64,000 nucleotides of DNA from Pacificoceanicola onchidii (GTDB lineage Bacteria > Pseudomonadota > Alphaproteobacteria > Rhodobacterales > Rhodobacteraceae), in assembly GCF_004804335.1 (NCBI RefSeq), contig NZ_SRXY01000006.1, forward strand, positions 248,001 through 312,000. The letters run 5' to 3'. The notes under the pieces were generated by a model, which was not told where the DNA came from, ran no database searches, and was given only the letters and a program-made list of their open reading frames with translations. Of the stretch, positions 50,032 through 58,886 are shown one piece after another (position 1 is the stretch's first letter; each line of letters opens with the position of its first letter). Both the position numbers and the translations under genes were made by a program.

Positions 50032-51675
50032 ATGGCACGTTTCATCTTTATCACCGGCGGTGTGGTTTCTTCGCTTGGCAAGGGTCTGGCCTCCGCCGCC
50101 CTTGGCGCGCTGTTGCAGGCACGTGGGTTTTCAGTTCGTCTGCGCAAGCTCGATCCGTACCTGAACGTCGATCCCGGCACCATGTCGCCGTTTGAACATG
50201 GTGAGGTGTTTGTCACCGATGATGGCGCTGAAACGGACCTCGACCTTGGCCACTACGAACGGTTCACCGGGGTCCCCGCCCGTCAGACCGATTCCATCTC
50301 TTCGGGCCGCATCTATACCAACGTTCTGGAAAAGGAGCGCCGCGGCGACTACCTCGGCAAGACCATTCAGGTCATTCCGCACGTTACCAACGAAATCAAA
50401 GACTTCATCAAGATCGGCGAAGATGAGGTGGATTTCATGCTCTGCGAGATTGGCGGCACCGTGGGCGATATCGAAGGCCTGCCGTTCTTTGAAGCCATCC
50501 GCCAGTTCAGCCAGGACAAGCCGCGCGGCCAGTGCATCTTCATGCACCTGACGCTGCTGCCCTACATCAAGGCCTCTGGCGAGTTGAAGACCAAGCCGAC
50601 ACAGCACTCCGTCAAGGAGCTCCGCTCGATCGGCCTCGCCCCCGATATCCTCGTTTGCCGCTCCGAAGGTCCGATCCCCGCGAAAGAACGCGAGAAGCTC
50701 GCCCTCTTCTGCAACGTCCGCCCCGACAGCGTGATCGCTGCGCAGGACCTGCCGTCCATTTATGACGCGCCGCTGGCCTATCACCGCGAGGGGCTCGATC
50801 AGGCGGTGCTCGACGCCTTTGGCATCACCCCGGCGCCCAAGCCGAACCTGACCAAATGGGAAGACGTGAGCGACCGCGTGCACAATGCCGAAGGCGCGGT
50901 CACCGTGGCCATTGTCGGCAAATACGTGCAGCTTGAGGACGCGTATAAATCCATCGCGGAGGCGCTCACCCACGGCGGCATGGCCAACCGCGTGAAGGTC
51001 AACGTGGAATGGGTGGACGCGGAGATTTTCGATCGCGAAGACCCGGCGCCGTTGCTGGAAAAATTCGACGCGATCCTCGTTCCCGGCGGATTTGGAGAGC
51101 GCGGGACCGAAGGCAAGATCAAGGCCGCGCAGTTCGCCCGTGAGCACAAAATCCCTTACCTCGGGATCTGCCTTGGTATGCAGATGGCGGTGATCGAAGC
51201 TGCGCGGAACGTGGCCGGTGTCGCCCGCGCAGGTTCGGAAGAGTTTGACCATGAAGCCGGGGAAAAGCGTTTTGAGCCAGTGGTTTACCACCTGAAGGAA
51301 TGGGTGCAGGGCAACGAGAAAGTCTCGCGCAAGGTGACGGACGCCAAAGGCGGCACCATGCGCCTCGGGGCCTATGACGCGGTTCTGAAAGAAGGCTCCA
51401 AGGTCGCCGAAGTCTACGGCACCTGCGCGATTGATGAGCGCCACCGCCACCGCTACGAGGTGGACGTGACCTATAAAGAAAAGCTCGAAGAGGCCGGCCT
51501 GCGTTTTTCGGGCATGTCCCCGGACGGCAAATTGCCGGAAATCGTCGAATGGCCGGATCACCCGTGGTTTATTGGCGTGCAATTCCATCCGGAATTGAAA
51601 TCAAAACCCTTTGACCCGCACCCGCTTTTCAGGGATTTTGTTCGGGCGGCGAAAGAGGTTAGTCGGCTGGTGTAA
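50032..51675 (+). CDS. pyrG: CTP synthase
   Basis: 547 aa from the ATG at 50032. The N-terminal amidoligase domain begins [19 protein letters not shown] with [14 protein letters not shown] and [10 protein letters not shown]. The C-terminal glutaminase has the oxyanion/nucleophile motif GICLGMQ and the catalytic His-Glu FHPEL. It forms CTP from UTP and glutamine. Downstream of secG with a 202-bp leader that contains a perfect hairpin. Confidence 0.97.
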   Translation: MARFIFITGGVVSSLGKGLASAALGALLQARGFSVRLRKLDPYLNVDPGTMSPFEHGEVFVTDDGAETDLDLGHYERFTGVPARQTDSISSGRIYTNVLEKERRGDYLGKTIQVIPHVTNEIKDFIKIGEDEVDFMLCEIGGTVGDIEGLPFFEAIRQFSQDKPRGQCIFMHLTLLPYIKASGELKTKPTQHSVKELRSIGLAPDILVCRSEGPIPAKEREKLALFCNVRPDSVIAAQDLPSIYDAPLAYHREGLDQAVLDAFGITPAPKPNLTKWEDVSDRVHNAEGAVTVAIVGKYVQLEDAYKSIAEALTHGGMANRVKVNVEWVDAEIFDREDPAPLLEKFDAILVPGGFGERGTEGKIKAAQFAREHKIPYLGICLGMQMAVIEAARNVAGVARAGSEEFDHEAGEKRFEPVVYHLKEWVQGNEKVSRKVTDAKGGTMRLGAYDAVLKEGSKVAEVYGTCAIDERHRHRYEVDVTYKEKLEEAGLRFSGMSPDGKLPEIVEWPDHPWFIGVQFHPELKSKPFDPHPLFRDFVRAAKEVSRLV

Positions 51676-51745
51676 AAACGGAGTTGCATCGACACAACGA
51701 TCAATGCCACTATGATAAAGTCGATTTCTGCTCGGATTTTCAGCT

Positions 51746-52387
51746 GTGGCATCTTTTTATTTTAGACTCGCTTTTATCCTGTGTGCGTTTGGGATTTTCT
51801 CAGCATGTTTGCCGGTGAAAACTCACGTCGACGCTTATTCTTCAATTCCGAAAGATCTGGATTCTCGGACGATTTATTTGACACCATATTCAGAGTCACA
51901 GGTTGGCCCTCAATGGCGAACTAATGCTGGAATACTAGCTACAGTTCTTGCAGAAAAAGGATTTGAAGTCGTCCAAGACAGGTCCAAAGCTAGATTGATT
52001 GCCTTTTTCGGATTTGCCGTGGACAAAGGTGAGCAGGTTCAAAGTACGTATTCCATCCCGCAATGGGGAGTCACTGGATACAGCGGAGCCACTACCACTG
52101 GCACAATTTATGGAAACTCATATAACGCAACGACAACTTTGACGCCCACATACGGGGTGACTGGTTATTCCACTGGCACTGTGACAAGTACGGTTTACAC
52201 GAGATCAGTTGCGATTGATATGTTTGACACAGTTAATAAAGAACTTGTTTTTGAAGCAACTGCCGTAAGTAGAGGGTCTTGCAACTCTTTTACCCCTGTC
52301 GCAGGAGCTATTATTCGCGCTGTACTAACGAATTTCCCTAACGGGAAAACTGGGACAGTGACTCTACCTATGGACAACGAATGCTAG
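51746..52387 (+). CDS. AT-rich outer-membrane-type lipoprotein (DUF4136-like)
   Basis: 213 aa from a GTG start at 51746. Lipobox GIFSAC at about 16-21 after a short hydrophobic signal. A central Thr/Gly/Tyr/Ser-rich stretch repeats (GVTGYSGATTTGTIYGN, TPTYGVTGYSTGTVTSTVY), and the layout recalls DUF4136 lipoproteins. The gene is visibly more AT-rich than both neighbours, and its codon choice differs (many TTT, AAA, ATT), suggesting recent acquisition. It stands alone between pyrG and rlmJ. Confidence 0.78.
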   Translation: MASFYFRLAFILCAFGIFSACLPVKTHVDAYSSIPKDLDSRTIYLTPYSESQVGPQWRTNAGILATVLAEKGFEVVQDRSKARLIAFFGFAVDKGEQVQSTYSIPQWGVTGYSGATTTGTIYGNSYNATTTLTPTYGVTGYSTGTVTSTVYTRSVAIDMFDTVNKELVFEATAVSRGSCNSFTPVAGAIIRAVLTNFPNGKTGTVTLPMDNEC

Positions 52388-52530
52388 GATTTCCAGCGGT
52401 TTAGCTTCCGCAATCATCGACTTCCCGGACACACTCTGGCCCAACTCGCACGCCATGGACAGCCACAGCCAGCCCGATCAGGTGCTCTTGGAAGAGTCCT
52501 TAGCTCATCAAGCAAACCGCAAGAGCATCG

Positions 52531-52555
52531 CGTCCCGGGCTTGACCCGGGACCTC
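52531..52555. repeat. Repeat family 2, first copy
   Basis: CGTCCCGGGCTTGACCCGGG followed by ACCTC, a near-palindromic 25-mer that recurs at 56861-56885 with two base changes that preserve pairing. It lies in the 208-bp gap before rlmJ, which otherwise holds no gene I can support. Confidence 0.65.
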
Positions 52556-52595
52556 TCCCTTGCGCCAACCGCGCCGCCCCCGTAAGCACCCCCTT

Positions 52596-53372
52596 ATGCT
52601 GTCCTATCAACACGCCTATCACGCCGGGAATCTGGCCGATGTTCACAAGCACGCCCTGCTCGCGCGGGCGCTGTCTTATCTGACGAAAAAGGACAAGCCG
52701 CTCTCTTACATAGAGACGCATTCCGGGCGCGGGCTTTATGATTTATCGGGCGCGGAGGCGCAGAAAACCGGGGAGGCGGCGCAGGGGATTTCACTGGCAG
52801 AGCAATGGTTTGACCAAGACCATCCGTACCGCCAAGCCCTGCAAACCATCCGGGACAAACACGGCCCCGATGCCTATCCCGGCTCGCCGGTGATTGCCCA
52901 GACGCTGCTGCGCCAAACCGACCAGATTCACCTTGCCGAGCTGCACCCGCAGGAACACGCCGCGCTGTCCTACGCCATGAGTGCAAGCCACGCCAAGGTC
53001 TACAGCCAAGACGGCTTCGCGCTCGCGCAAAGCCTCTGCCCACCAACCCCACGCCGGGGGCTGATCCTGATTGATCCCAGTTGGGAGATCAAAGACGATT
53101 ACGCCCGAATGCCAAAATTCGTGGCGAGCCTGACGAAGAAATGGAACGTGGGGATTGTCATGATCTGGTATCCGATCTTGACCGACCCGCAGCATATGCC
53201 CATGATCCGGGCCATAAAGCAGGGTCATCCCGAGGCGCTGATCCATGAGGTGCCTTTCCCTCCGGCGCGGAAAGGCCATCGCATGATCGGCTCCGGCATG
53301 GCGATCCTGAACACGCCCTGGGGTCTTGCGGATGAGGCAAAGGCCCTGACCAAACGTTTCAAGTCCCTGTAA
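52596..53372 (+). CDS. rlmJ: 23S rRNA (adenine-N6)-methyltransferase RlmJ
   Basis: 258 aa from the ATG at 52596. The family start MLSYQHAYHAGNLADVHKHA is complete. The SAM-binding motif lies in YIETHSGRGLYDL. Motif IV reads LIDPSWEIKDDY, where the usual aromatic (Tyr/Phe) is replaced by Trp (DPSW), a variant seen in some N6-adenine methyltransferases. It methylates A2030 in E. coli. A family 2 repeat precedes it. Confidence 0.88.
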   Translation: MLSYQHAYHAGNLADVHKHALLARALSYLTKKDKPLSYIETHSGRGLYDLSGAEAQKTGEAAQGISLAEQWFDQDHPYRQALQTIRDKHGPDAYPGSPVIAQTLLRQTDQIHLAELHPQEHAALSYAMSASHAKVYSQDGFALAQSLCPPTPRRGLILIDPSWEIKDDYARMPKFVASLTKKWNVGIVMIWYPILTDPQHMPMIRAIKQGHPEALIHEVPFPPARKGHRMIGSGMAILNTPWGLADEAKALTKRFKSL

Positions 53373-53381
53373 GGACAGATC

Positions 53382-53825
53382 ATGCTCGAACGTCTCAAGG
53401 CCTTCTTCACCTCCCCCACCCCGGAAAAACAACCGCTGCCCGAGCCCGATGCGCGATTGGCGCTTGGCACGCTTCTGGTGCGGGTGGCCATGGCGGATGG
53501 GGCTTATCTGTTTGAAGAGGTGGAAGAAATTGATCAGATCCTCGCCAAGGCCTACGATCTCAAACCGCTCGAAGCGGCGCGGATGCGGGCCGATTGCGAA
53601 AAGCTGGCCTTCCACATCGAAGACGACCGCGACATGGCGATCCGCATTCGCGATGCGGTGGATTACGATCACCGGCTGAGCAAGGTGGCGGCATTGTGGT
53701 CCGTGGTCATGGCCGACGGCGTGAACGATTCCCGCGAACAGGCTCTTGTTGAGTTGATCGAAGAGACGCTGGGCATTGATCGCGGCGACAGCATGGCCGC
53801 GCGCGCCGAGGCCAGCATTCCCTGA
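53382..53825 (+). CDS. TerB-like protein
   Basis: 147 aa, all-helical. Residues about 25-140 follow the TerB pattern: LGTLLVRVAMADGAYLFEEVEEIDQILAKAY, with a second acidic-loop repeat LSKVAALWSVVMADGVNDSREQALVELIEETLG. In each repeat acidic residues follow the ADG, as in metal-binding TerB proteins. No other tellurite-type ter gene is present, so tellurite resistance is not implied. A paralogue follows 60 bp downstream. Confidence 0.82.
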   Translation: MLERLKAFFTSPTPEKQPLPEPDARLALGTLLVRVAMADGAYLFEEVEEIDQILAKAYDLKPLEAARMRADCEKLAFHIEDDRDMAIRIRDAVDYDHRLSKVAALWSVVMADGVNDSREQALVELIEETLGIDRGDSMAARAEASIP

Positions 53826-53885
53826 TTTCCGCCGACGCCGAAAAACACTCTTGGTCTGAGCGGCAACCCCGCTTATCTAACCGAT

Positions 53886-54323
53886 ATGTTTGGAGACTTT
53901 CTTCGTCGGCTCACCGCCCCGGAACCCGCCCCGCTGGATGACGGCGACGCCCGTCTTGCCCTGACCGCCCTGCTTGTGCGCGTGGCGCGTTCGGACGGGG
54001 TGTTTGATGACAGCGAAAAAGACCGGATCGACCGCATCGTCTGCGCCCGATACGGGTTGTCGCCGTTCGAGGCCACGGCCCTGCGCAAAGAGGCCGAGGT
54101 GCTGGAGGCCGAGGCCCCGGACACCGTCCGCTTTACCCGCGCCATCAAGGATGCGGTTGCCTACGAGGACCGCATCGGCGTGATCGAGGCGCTTTGGGAC
54201 GTTGTGCTTGCCGATGGTCAGCGTGAGGCGGAAGAGGACGCGCTCTTGCGGCTGGCTGCAAACCTGCTTGGCGTAAATGACCGCGACAGTGCGCTGGCCC
54301 GGCAAAGGGTCGAAAAGCGATGA
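53886..54323 (+). CDS. TerB-like protein, second copy
   Basis: 145 aa, similar to its upstream neighbour: LTALLVRVARSDGVFDDSEKDRIDRIVCARYG and IGVIEALWDVVLADGQREAEEDALLRLAANLLG. It is a tandem duplicate diverged in sequence. The stop overlaps the next gene, a PhnD-like protein, by 4 bases. Neither copy has a signal peptide or membrane segment, so both are cytosolic. Confidence 0.82.
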   Translation: MFGDFLRRLTAPEPAPLDDGDARLALTALLVRVARSDGVFDDSEKDRIDRIVCARYGLSPFEATALRKEAEVLEAEAPDTVRFTRAIKDAVAYEDRIGVIEALWDVVLADGQREAEEDALLRLAANLLGVNDRDSALARQRVEKR

Positions 54324-55063
54324 TCGCTGCCCTGCCGATGTACGACCGCGCGGAGGTGCAGGCCGCCAATGATGCGCTTTGGGCGTCGGTGCGGGCGCGG
54401 CTTGGGTTCGGGCCGGAGCGACTGGATCGCGACAAGGGGCTTTGGGAGATCTGGACCGATCCCGATCTGGTTCTGGCGCAGACCTGCAACCTGCCCTATC
54501 GCATGCGCCTGCATGGCACGGTTCAGATCGTCGGCCATCCGGACTACGATCTGCCCTATTGCCAACGCGGCTATTACAACTCTGTTTTTGTCACACCCCA
54601 CGCCCTGCCGCACGATCTGTCGGCGCTGCTGCGCAAACGTGTGGTGATCAACCAGACCCACAGCCAATCCGGCAACGTTGCCTTGTTGGAGCATGCCCAG
54701 ACGCTTGGTGTGGAGCCCAATATCGTGGCCGAAAGCGGCGGGCATATGCAGTCGGCCCGCATGCTGTGGGACGGTGAGGCAGATCTGGCGCTCATTGATG
54801 CGCAAAGCTGGCGCATGATCCGGCGTTACGATCCGGACAGCGCGGCCCTGCGGGAAGTAACCCGCACCCGCCAAACTCCGGCGACACCGTTTATCTGCGG
54901 CCCGTCCCAGGACGTGTCGGTGATCCGGCAGGCGCTGACAGGTGCCATTGCAGACCTGTCCGAAGCGCACCGCATGATGCTCAATCTCAAAGGTCTTGTG
55001 AGTTTGCCGGTCGAGAGCAGCCTGTCGCTGCCGATCCCGCCGCAATTGATGGCACAGGCCTGA
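54320..55063 (+). CDS. PhnD-like periplasmic-binding-fold protein, no signal peptide
   Basis: 247 aa. The fold of phosphate/phosphite/phosphonate-binding proteins is suggested by ALPMYDRAEVQAANDAL, NLPYRMRLHGTVQIVG, YYNSVFVTPHAL and the second-lobe segment GGHMQSARMLWDGEADLALIDAQSW. No signal peptide or lipobox is visible, so it is probably not a classical transport receptor. It is coupled to the TerB genes by a 4-base overlap. Role unknown. Confidence 0.78.
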   Translation: MIAALPMYDRAEVQAANDALWASVRARLGFGPERLDRDKGLWEIWTDPDLVLAQTCNLPYRMRLHGTVQIVGHPDYDLPYCQRGYYNSVFVTPHALPHDLSALLRKRVVINQTHSQSGNVALLEHAQTLGVEPNIVAESGGHMQSARMLWDGEADLALIDAQSWRMIRRYDPDSAALREVTRTRQTPATPFICGPSQDVSVIRQALTGAIADLSEAHRMMLNLKGLVSLPVESSLSLPIPPQLMAQA

Positions 55064-55154
55064 GGCCGCGGCAGCGGACCGGCATTTGCGGATTGCAAAC
55101 CCGCGTCTCTTTGCGCCATCCTGCGTCGATCAAGAATCCGCGAAAGGCCGCCCC

Positions 55155-55928
55155 GTGACCGACACCCCCGTCATCGAGATCAACAACCTGCACAAAGCCT
55201 ATGGCAGCCTCGAAGTTCTCAAAGGCGTGAGTGTCTCGGCCAAGAAAGGCGATGTGGTCTCACTGATCGGCTCTTCGGGGTCCGGCAAATCGACGCTGCT
55301 GCGCTGCTGCAACCTGCTCGAAGACAGCCAGCAGGGCGAAATCCTGTTCAAGGGCGAGCCGGTGAAATGGGCGGGCAGCGGCCATGCGCGCCGCCCGGCC
55401 GACGCCAAGCAGGTGCTGCGCATCCGCACGAATCTATCCATGGTCTTTCAGCAGTTCAATCTGTGGGCGCATATGACGATCCTGCAAAATGTCATGGAAG
55501 CGCCGGTGACCGTATTGGGGCGGGACCGCGACGAGGTTGAAGCCGCCGCGCGCAGGTATCTCGACAAGGTTGGCATTGGCGACAAATGCGACGTCTACCC
55601 CGCGCAGCTGTCCGGCGGCCAGCAACAGCGGGCCGCCATCGCGCGCGGGCTGTGCATGGAGCCCGAGGCGCTGCTCTTTGACGAGCCGACCAGCGCGCTT
55701 GACCCGGAACTTGAACAGGAAGTGGTCAAGGTTATCCAGTCCCTCGCCGAAGAGGGCCGCACCATGTTGATCGTGACCCATGACATGAAGCTGGCCGCCG
55801 ATGTCAGCGATCACGTGATCTTCCTGCATCAGGGTCTTATCGAAGAGGAAGGCGCGCCGGATCAGCTCTTTGGCAATCCGCAATCGGAGCGGCTCAAAGG
55901 CTTCCTCTCGGTCACCTCCCATATTTGA
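55155..55928 (+). CDS. Polar amino-acid ABC transporter, ATP-binding subunit
   Basis: 257 aa from a GTG at 55155 with AAAGG upstream; earlier in-frame candidates are TTG and unlikely. Walker A GSSGSGKST, Q-loop VFQQFNLWAHMT, signature LSGGQQQRAAIARG, Walker B ALLFDEPTSALDPE and the H-loop IVTHDMKLA. It is the His/Glu/Gln family of ATPases. The substrate-binding protein is 127 bp downstream, and two permeases follow further on, separated by unrelated genes. Confidence 0.92.
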   Translation: MTDTPVIEINNLHKAYGSLEVLKGVSVSAKKGDVVSLIGSSGSGKSTLLRCCNLLEDSQQGEILFKGEPVKWAGSGHARRPADAKQVLRIRTNLSMVFQQFNLWAHMTILQNVMEAPVTVLGRDRDEVEAAARRYLDKVGIGDKCDVYPAQLSGGQQQRAAIARGLCMEPEALLFDEPTSALDPELEQEVVKVIQSLAEEGRTMLIVTHDMKLAADVSDHVIFLHQGLIEEEGAPDQLFGNPQSERLKGFLSVTSHI

Positions 55929-55942
55929 TCATATTTGGTCAT
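55923..55942 (+). promoter_or_regulatory. Possible operator, copy 1
   Basis: ATTTGATCATATTTGGTCAT: two near-identical half sites (ATTTGATC, ATTTGGTC) over the ATPase stop, upstream of the binding-protein gene. The same half site is found before the PuuA-like gene at 60833-60840. Unproven. Confidence 0.4.
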
Positions 55943-56055
55943 TTCGCCCTTTGTGACCCAACGCCCCTCTTGTAATCCGCAAGGTTTCGCATAACGGTTG
56001 GCCATCAAGTCCGCCAGGAAACGCGCGGATCCGTCCAACAGGGAGACATAAATCC

Positions 56056-56781
56056 ATGAAATCCATCCTTCTGAGCACCGCTCTTGTGGCCTTTGGCGCG
56101 GGCGCCGCGCTGGCCGATGGCCATTCCGTTGTCCGCATGGGCACCGAGGGCGCCTATCCTCCGTACAACTTCATCAACGACAACGGCGAAGTAGACGGCT
56201 TTGAGCGCGAACTGGGCGATGAGCTTTGCGCGCGCGCCGAGCTGACCTGCGAGTGGGTTACCAACGAGTGGGATTCGATCATCCCGAACCTCGTATCCGG
56301 CAACTACGACACCATCATCGCGGGCATGTCGATCACCGACGAACGCAAAGAGCAGATCGACTTCACCCAGAACTACACCCAGCCTGATCCGTCGGCCTTC
56401 CTCGCCATGGACGGCACCATGATCGACATGGGCTCTGCGGTGATCGCGGCGCAGACCGGCACCATTCAGGCGTCTTATGTGGCCGAAAACGGCGCAACCC
56501 TGCTTGAGTTCGCCACACCGGACGAGACCATCGCCGCCGTGCGCAACGGGGAAGCGGATGCGGTTCTGGCCGACAGCGCCTTCCTCGCGCCCTTCGCAGA
56601 AGAGAGCGCCGAGCTTGCCATCGTGGGCGAAAGCGTCCTGATCGGCGGCGGCGTCGGCATGGGCATCCGCAAATCCGACGGCGAACTGCGCGACAAGTTC
56701 GACGCGGCCATCCAGTCCATGAAAGACGATGGCTCTCTCAACGAGATGATCACCAAGTGGGAAGTTGGCGAGCTGTTTTGA
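56056..56781 (+). CDS. Amino-acid/polyamine-type ABC substrate-binding protein
   Basis: 241 aa with a signal peptide (about 1-20, LVAFGAGAALA). SBP_bac_3 fold: VVRMGTEGAYPPYNFINDNG, GFERELGDELCARAEL, WDSIIPNLVSGNYDTIIAGMSITDERKEQIDFT and the C-terminal segment DDGSLNEMITKWEVGE. Substrates of such proteins are polar amino acids or related amines. It ends at a strong terminator at 56806. Together with the permeases and ligases downstream, an amine or amino-acid substrate is likely. Confidence 0.9.
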   Translation: MKSILLSTALVAFGAGAALADGHSVVRMGTEGAYPPYNFINDNGEVDGFERELGDELCARAELTCEWVTNEWDSIIPNLVSGNYDTIIAGMSITDERKEQIDFTQNYTQPDPSAFLAMDGTMIDMGSAVIAAQTGTIQASYVAENGATLLEFATPDETIAAVRNGEADAVLADSAFLAPFAEESAELAIVGESVLIGGGVGMGIRKSDGELRDKFDAAIQSMKDDGSLNEMITKWEVGELF

Positions 56782-56805
56782 TCGCTGATCCCTTTGGGAA
56801 ACACC

Positions 56806-56834
56806 AAAGAGCGCCTTTCGGGGCGCTCTTTTTT
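56806..56834 (+). terminator. Terminator after the binding-protein gene
   Basis: AAAGAGCGCC and GGCGCTCTTT form a perfect 10-bp stem with loop TTTCGG, followed by TTT. It separates the binding-protein transcript from what follows. Confidence 0.85.
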
Positions 56835-56860
56835 GTGACGCGGCAACGCTGGCGCGCCGC

Positions 56861-56885
56861 CGTCCCGGACTTGATCCGGGACCTC
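56861..56885. repeat. Repeat family 2, second copy
   Basis: CGTCCCGGACTTGATCCGGG followed by ACCTC. Compared with the copy at 52531 the G-C pair in the stem has become A-T, so pairing is kept. It overlaps the stop codon of the FAD oxidoreductase gene. Confidence 0.65.
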
Positions 56886-57978
56886 ATGCCCCATTGGCCC
56901 AAAACCGCTCCGGCCTGTAAGGCGCAAGCCATCCGGCACTCACGTCACTCTCTCCGGCCAGCATCTCCTGAGGCACCAGCTCTCCCATCAAGGCCGCCAG
57001 CGTCATGCCCGAGTGCATGACTGCCAGATACAAACCTGCCATCACCGGCCCCACGGCTGGAAATTCATCGCCGGGCAATGGCCGATAAGCCAGCGACACC
57101 TCGCCCAGCGCCAGCCCTGCCTCCGGGAACAAACCCTTCAACCCTTCCATCGCCCGCGCGCCCGCTTCTTCGGGCGTTTGCGGGACGCGGTCCGATTTGT
57201 CTCCCTGATGACCCGGAGTGGTTGGCATCAACAGCCGCCCGTCCGGCAACTGCCGGATCTCGCCAATCGGCGCAGCCAGAATGTGCCGGGTCAGCGGCGG
57301 CACAGGCCGGGTACGCAGGATATAGGCCGGGCGCGAGAGCATCGGCAGGTCAAACCCGACATCCGCCAGAATCCGCGCCGATCCCGTGCCTGCCGCGATC
57401 AGAACCTGATCCGCTTCGATCTCTCCAACGGCTGTCCGAACACCAGAAACGACGTCGCCGCGCCGGGATAGCCCCTCAACCGTAACGCCGCCGATCCAGC
57501 GCGCGCCAAGCGCCACGGCCTGTGCCAAAAGCCGATCCGCCAAAGAGCCGCTCTCCGCCGCAGCCTCGCTCGGGAACATCAACGCAAGCTCCGGCGCAGC
57601 CATGACGTTCGGCTCCATCGCGGCAAACCCTTGCGGACCGATCTCTTCAACCGGATAGCCGGTGGCCCGCATGGCCTCCGCCATGGCTCGCAGCGCCTCC
57701 GGCTCCTGATCCCAGACCAACGCGCCCACCTGTGCCACAGGCACATCCAGCGCTTGCGCTAGACGGGTATAGGCGGCCATGCTTTCGGTGCGGGCTTTCA
57801 TGTGATGAGAATCGAGATAATACGAGCCGTTGATCCAGCCAAAGGAGGCATCCGTCGCCCGCCCGGCGCCGCCGCCGACAATCACAACATCCGCCCCTGA
57901 GCGCTGTAACTGCCAGGCGCAAACGGCCCCGATGATGCCCGCACCCACAACAATGATCTTCTGTCTGGCCTCGCCCAC
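56884..57978 (-). CDS. FAD-dependent amine/amino-acid oxidoreductase (DadA/GlpO-like)
   Basis: 364 aa from a GTG at 57978 with a strong GGAGG site; the open frame extends to a TTG without support. The Rossmann start IIVVGAGIIGAVCAWQLQRSG binds FAD, with VLIAAGTGSARI further on and the C-terminal flavin motif YRPLPGDEFPAVG, then VMHSGMTLAALMGEL. It may oxidise an amino acid, an amine or a sarcosine-like compound. It points against the flanking transporter genes and interrupts that operon; a role in the same amine pathway is plausible. Confidence 0.83.
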   Translation of the reverse strand: MGEARQKIIVVGAGIIGAVCAWQLQRSGADVVIVGGGAGRATDASFGWINGSYYLDSHHMKARTESMAAYTRLAQALDVPVAQVGALVWDQEPEALRAMAEAMRATGYPVEEIGPQGFAAMEPNVMAAPELALMFPSEAAAESGSLADRLLAQAVALGARWIGGVTVEGLSRRGDVVSGVRTAVGEIEADQVLIAAGTGSARILADVGFDLPMLSRPAYILRTRPVPPLTRHILAAPIGEIRQLPDGRLLMPTTPGHQGDKSDRVPQTPEEAGARAMEGLKGLFPEAGLALGEVSLAYRPLPGDEFPAVGPVMAGLYLAVMHSGMTLAALMGELVPQEMLAGESDVSAGWLAPYRPERFWANGA

Positions 57979-58121
57979 GCGCGCCTCCACTCGTTTTTTT
58001 TGACACCCTGACAAGCATCACGCCGCCCGGCAAGCGGGATAAACCCGCTCAACCTTGACGTAGAGGCATCCGCTTTGGCATCATGCCATGCATATATTCA
58101 AACACACCAGAGTTCAGGACC

Positions 58122-58799
58122 ATGCCGCGTATTCTTCCGGCGCTTGCCGCCATCCTCACCTTTCCAGTCGCCACTGAGGCCGCTATTTTCTCGCCAGATG
58201 GCGCGACCGCAAGCTCTGCGTTCAACGCCAGTTATGATGCCGGCAACACGATTGACGGCAGCGGACTGCCCATCGGATTTGGTCCGGGCGACATCCACGC
58301 CACCTATGCCGCCAACAACCACTGGACCACTGCTGCAAGCACCAACCCTCTGGACCAATGGATCGAGTGGAGCTTTTCCGGTGGGGCCAGCATTGGCGGG
58401 CTCTATATCTGGAATCACCTGTCCAACGACATCGCCTCCAATCCGGACTATGAACCCACGCTGTTCTCACTGACCTTCCTCGATGGCGTGGGCGGCACGC
58501 TTGCCAGCTTCTCGGGCGTCAACCTGCTGCCGCAGCCGTCATCCGGCCCGGTAGGTCTCAGCCAGGCTTTCAGCCTCGATGCTGTGCTCACCGGTGTTTT
58601 TGCCGTGCGGTTCGACGTGGATGGTAAGGAAGGCGCGCTGACGGGCTCACAGGCCTACACTGGCCTCGCGGAAGTGCTGTTCACCGATGGCACGCTTTCG
58701 GGGGCTACGCAGCTTGCCCCGGTTCCCCTCCCTGCCTCTGGCCTGCTCCTTCTGGCGGCACTGGGTGGCGCTCGGCTGGCCCGGCGCAGAAAGAGCTGA
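58122..58799 (+). CDS. Secreted VPLPA-CTERM protein
   Basis: 225 aa from the ATG at 58122 (AGGACC upstream). A signal peptide (about 1-20) and a jellyroll-like middle recalling F5/8-type carbohydrate-binding folds (DAGNTIDGSGLP, WIEWSFSGGASIGGLYIWNH). The tail VPLPASGLLLLAALGGARLA plus RRRK is a VPLPA-CTERM sorting signal. It lies within the split ABC transporter locus, and a second VPLPA-CTERM protein is at 46065. Confidence 0.84.
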   Translation: MPRILPALAAILTFPVATEAAIFSPDGATASSAFNASYDAGNTIDGSGLPIGFGPGDIHATYAANNHWTTAASTNPLDQWIEWSFSGGASIGGLYIWNHLSNDIASNPDYEPTLFSLTFLDGVGGTLASFSGVNLLPQPSSGPVGLSQAFSLDAVLTGVFAVRFDVDGKEGALTGSQAYTGLAEVLFTDGTLSGATQLAPVPLPASGLLLLAALGGARLARRRKS

Positions 58800-58886
58800 G
58801 GAAATCGCGGCAAGGCCCTTGCGCCCCTGTCGGGTTATCGCGCACAGTCGCGTGATCACTGAAACCAAGAGCCAAGCCGCGCCCCC

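Noticed and set aside
52389-52525. A short open reading frame (about 45 codons) between the lipoprotein gene and rlmJ, which looks protein-like
   Set aside because: No start with a ribosome site and no recognisable family; could be a gene remnant, but the evidence is too thin.
53382-54323. A tellurite-resistance operon
   Set aside because: Only TerB-like proteins are present; no terC, terD or terZ type gene is adjacent.
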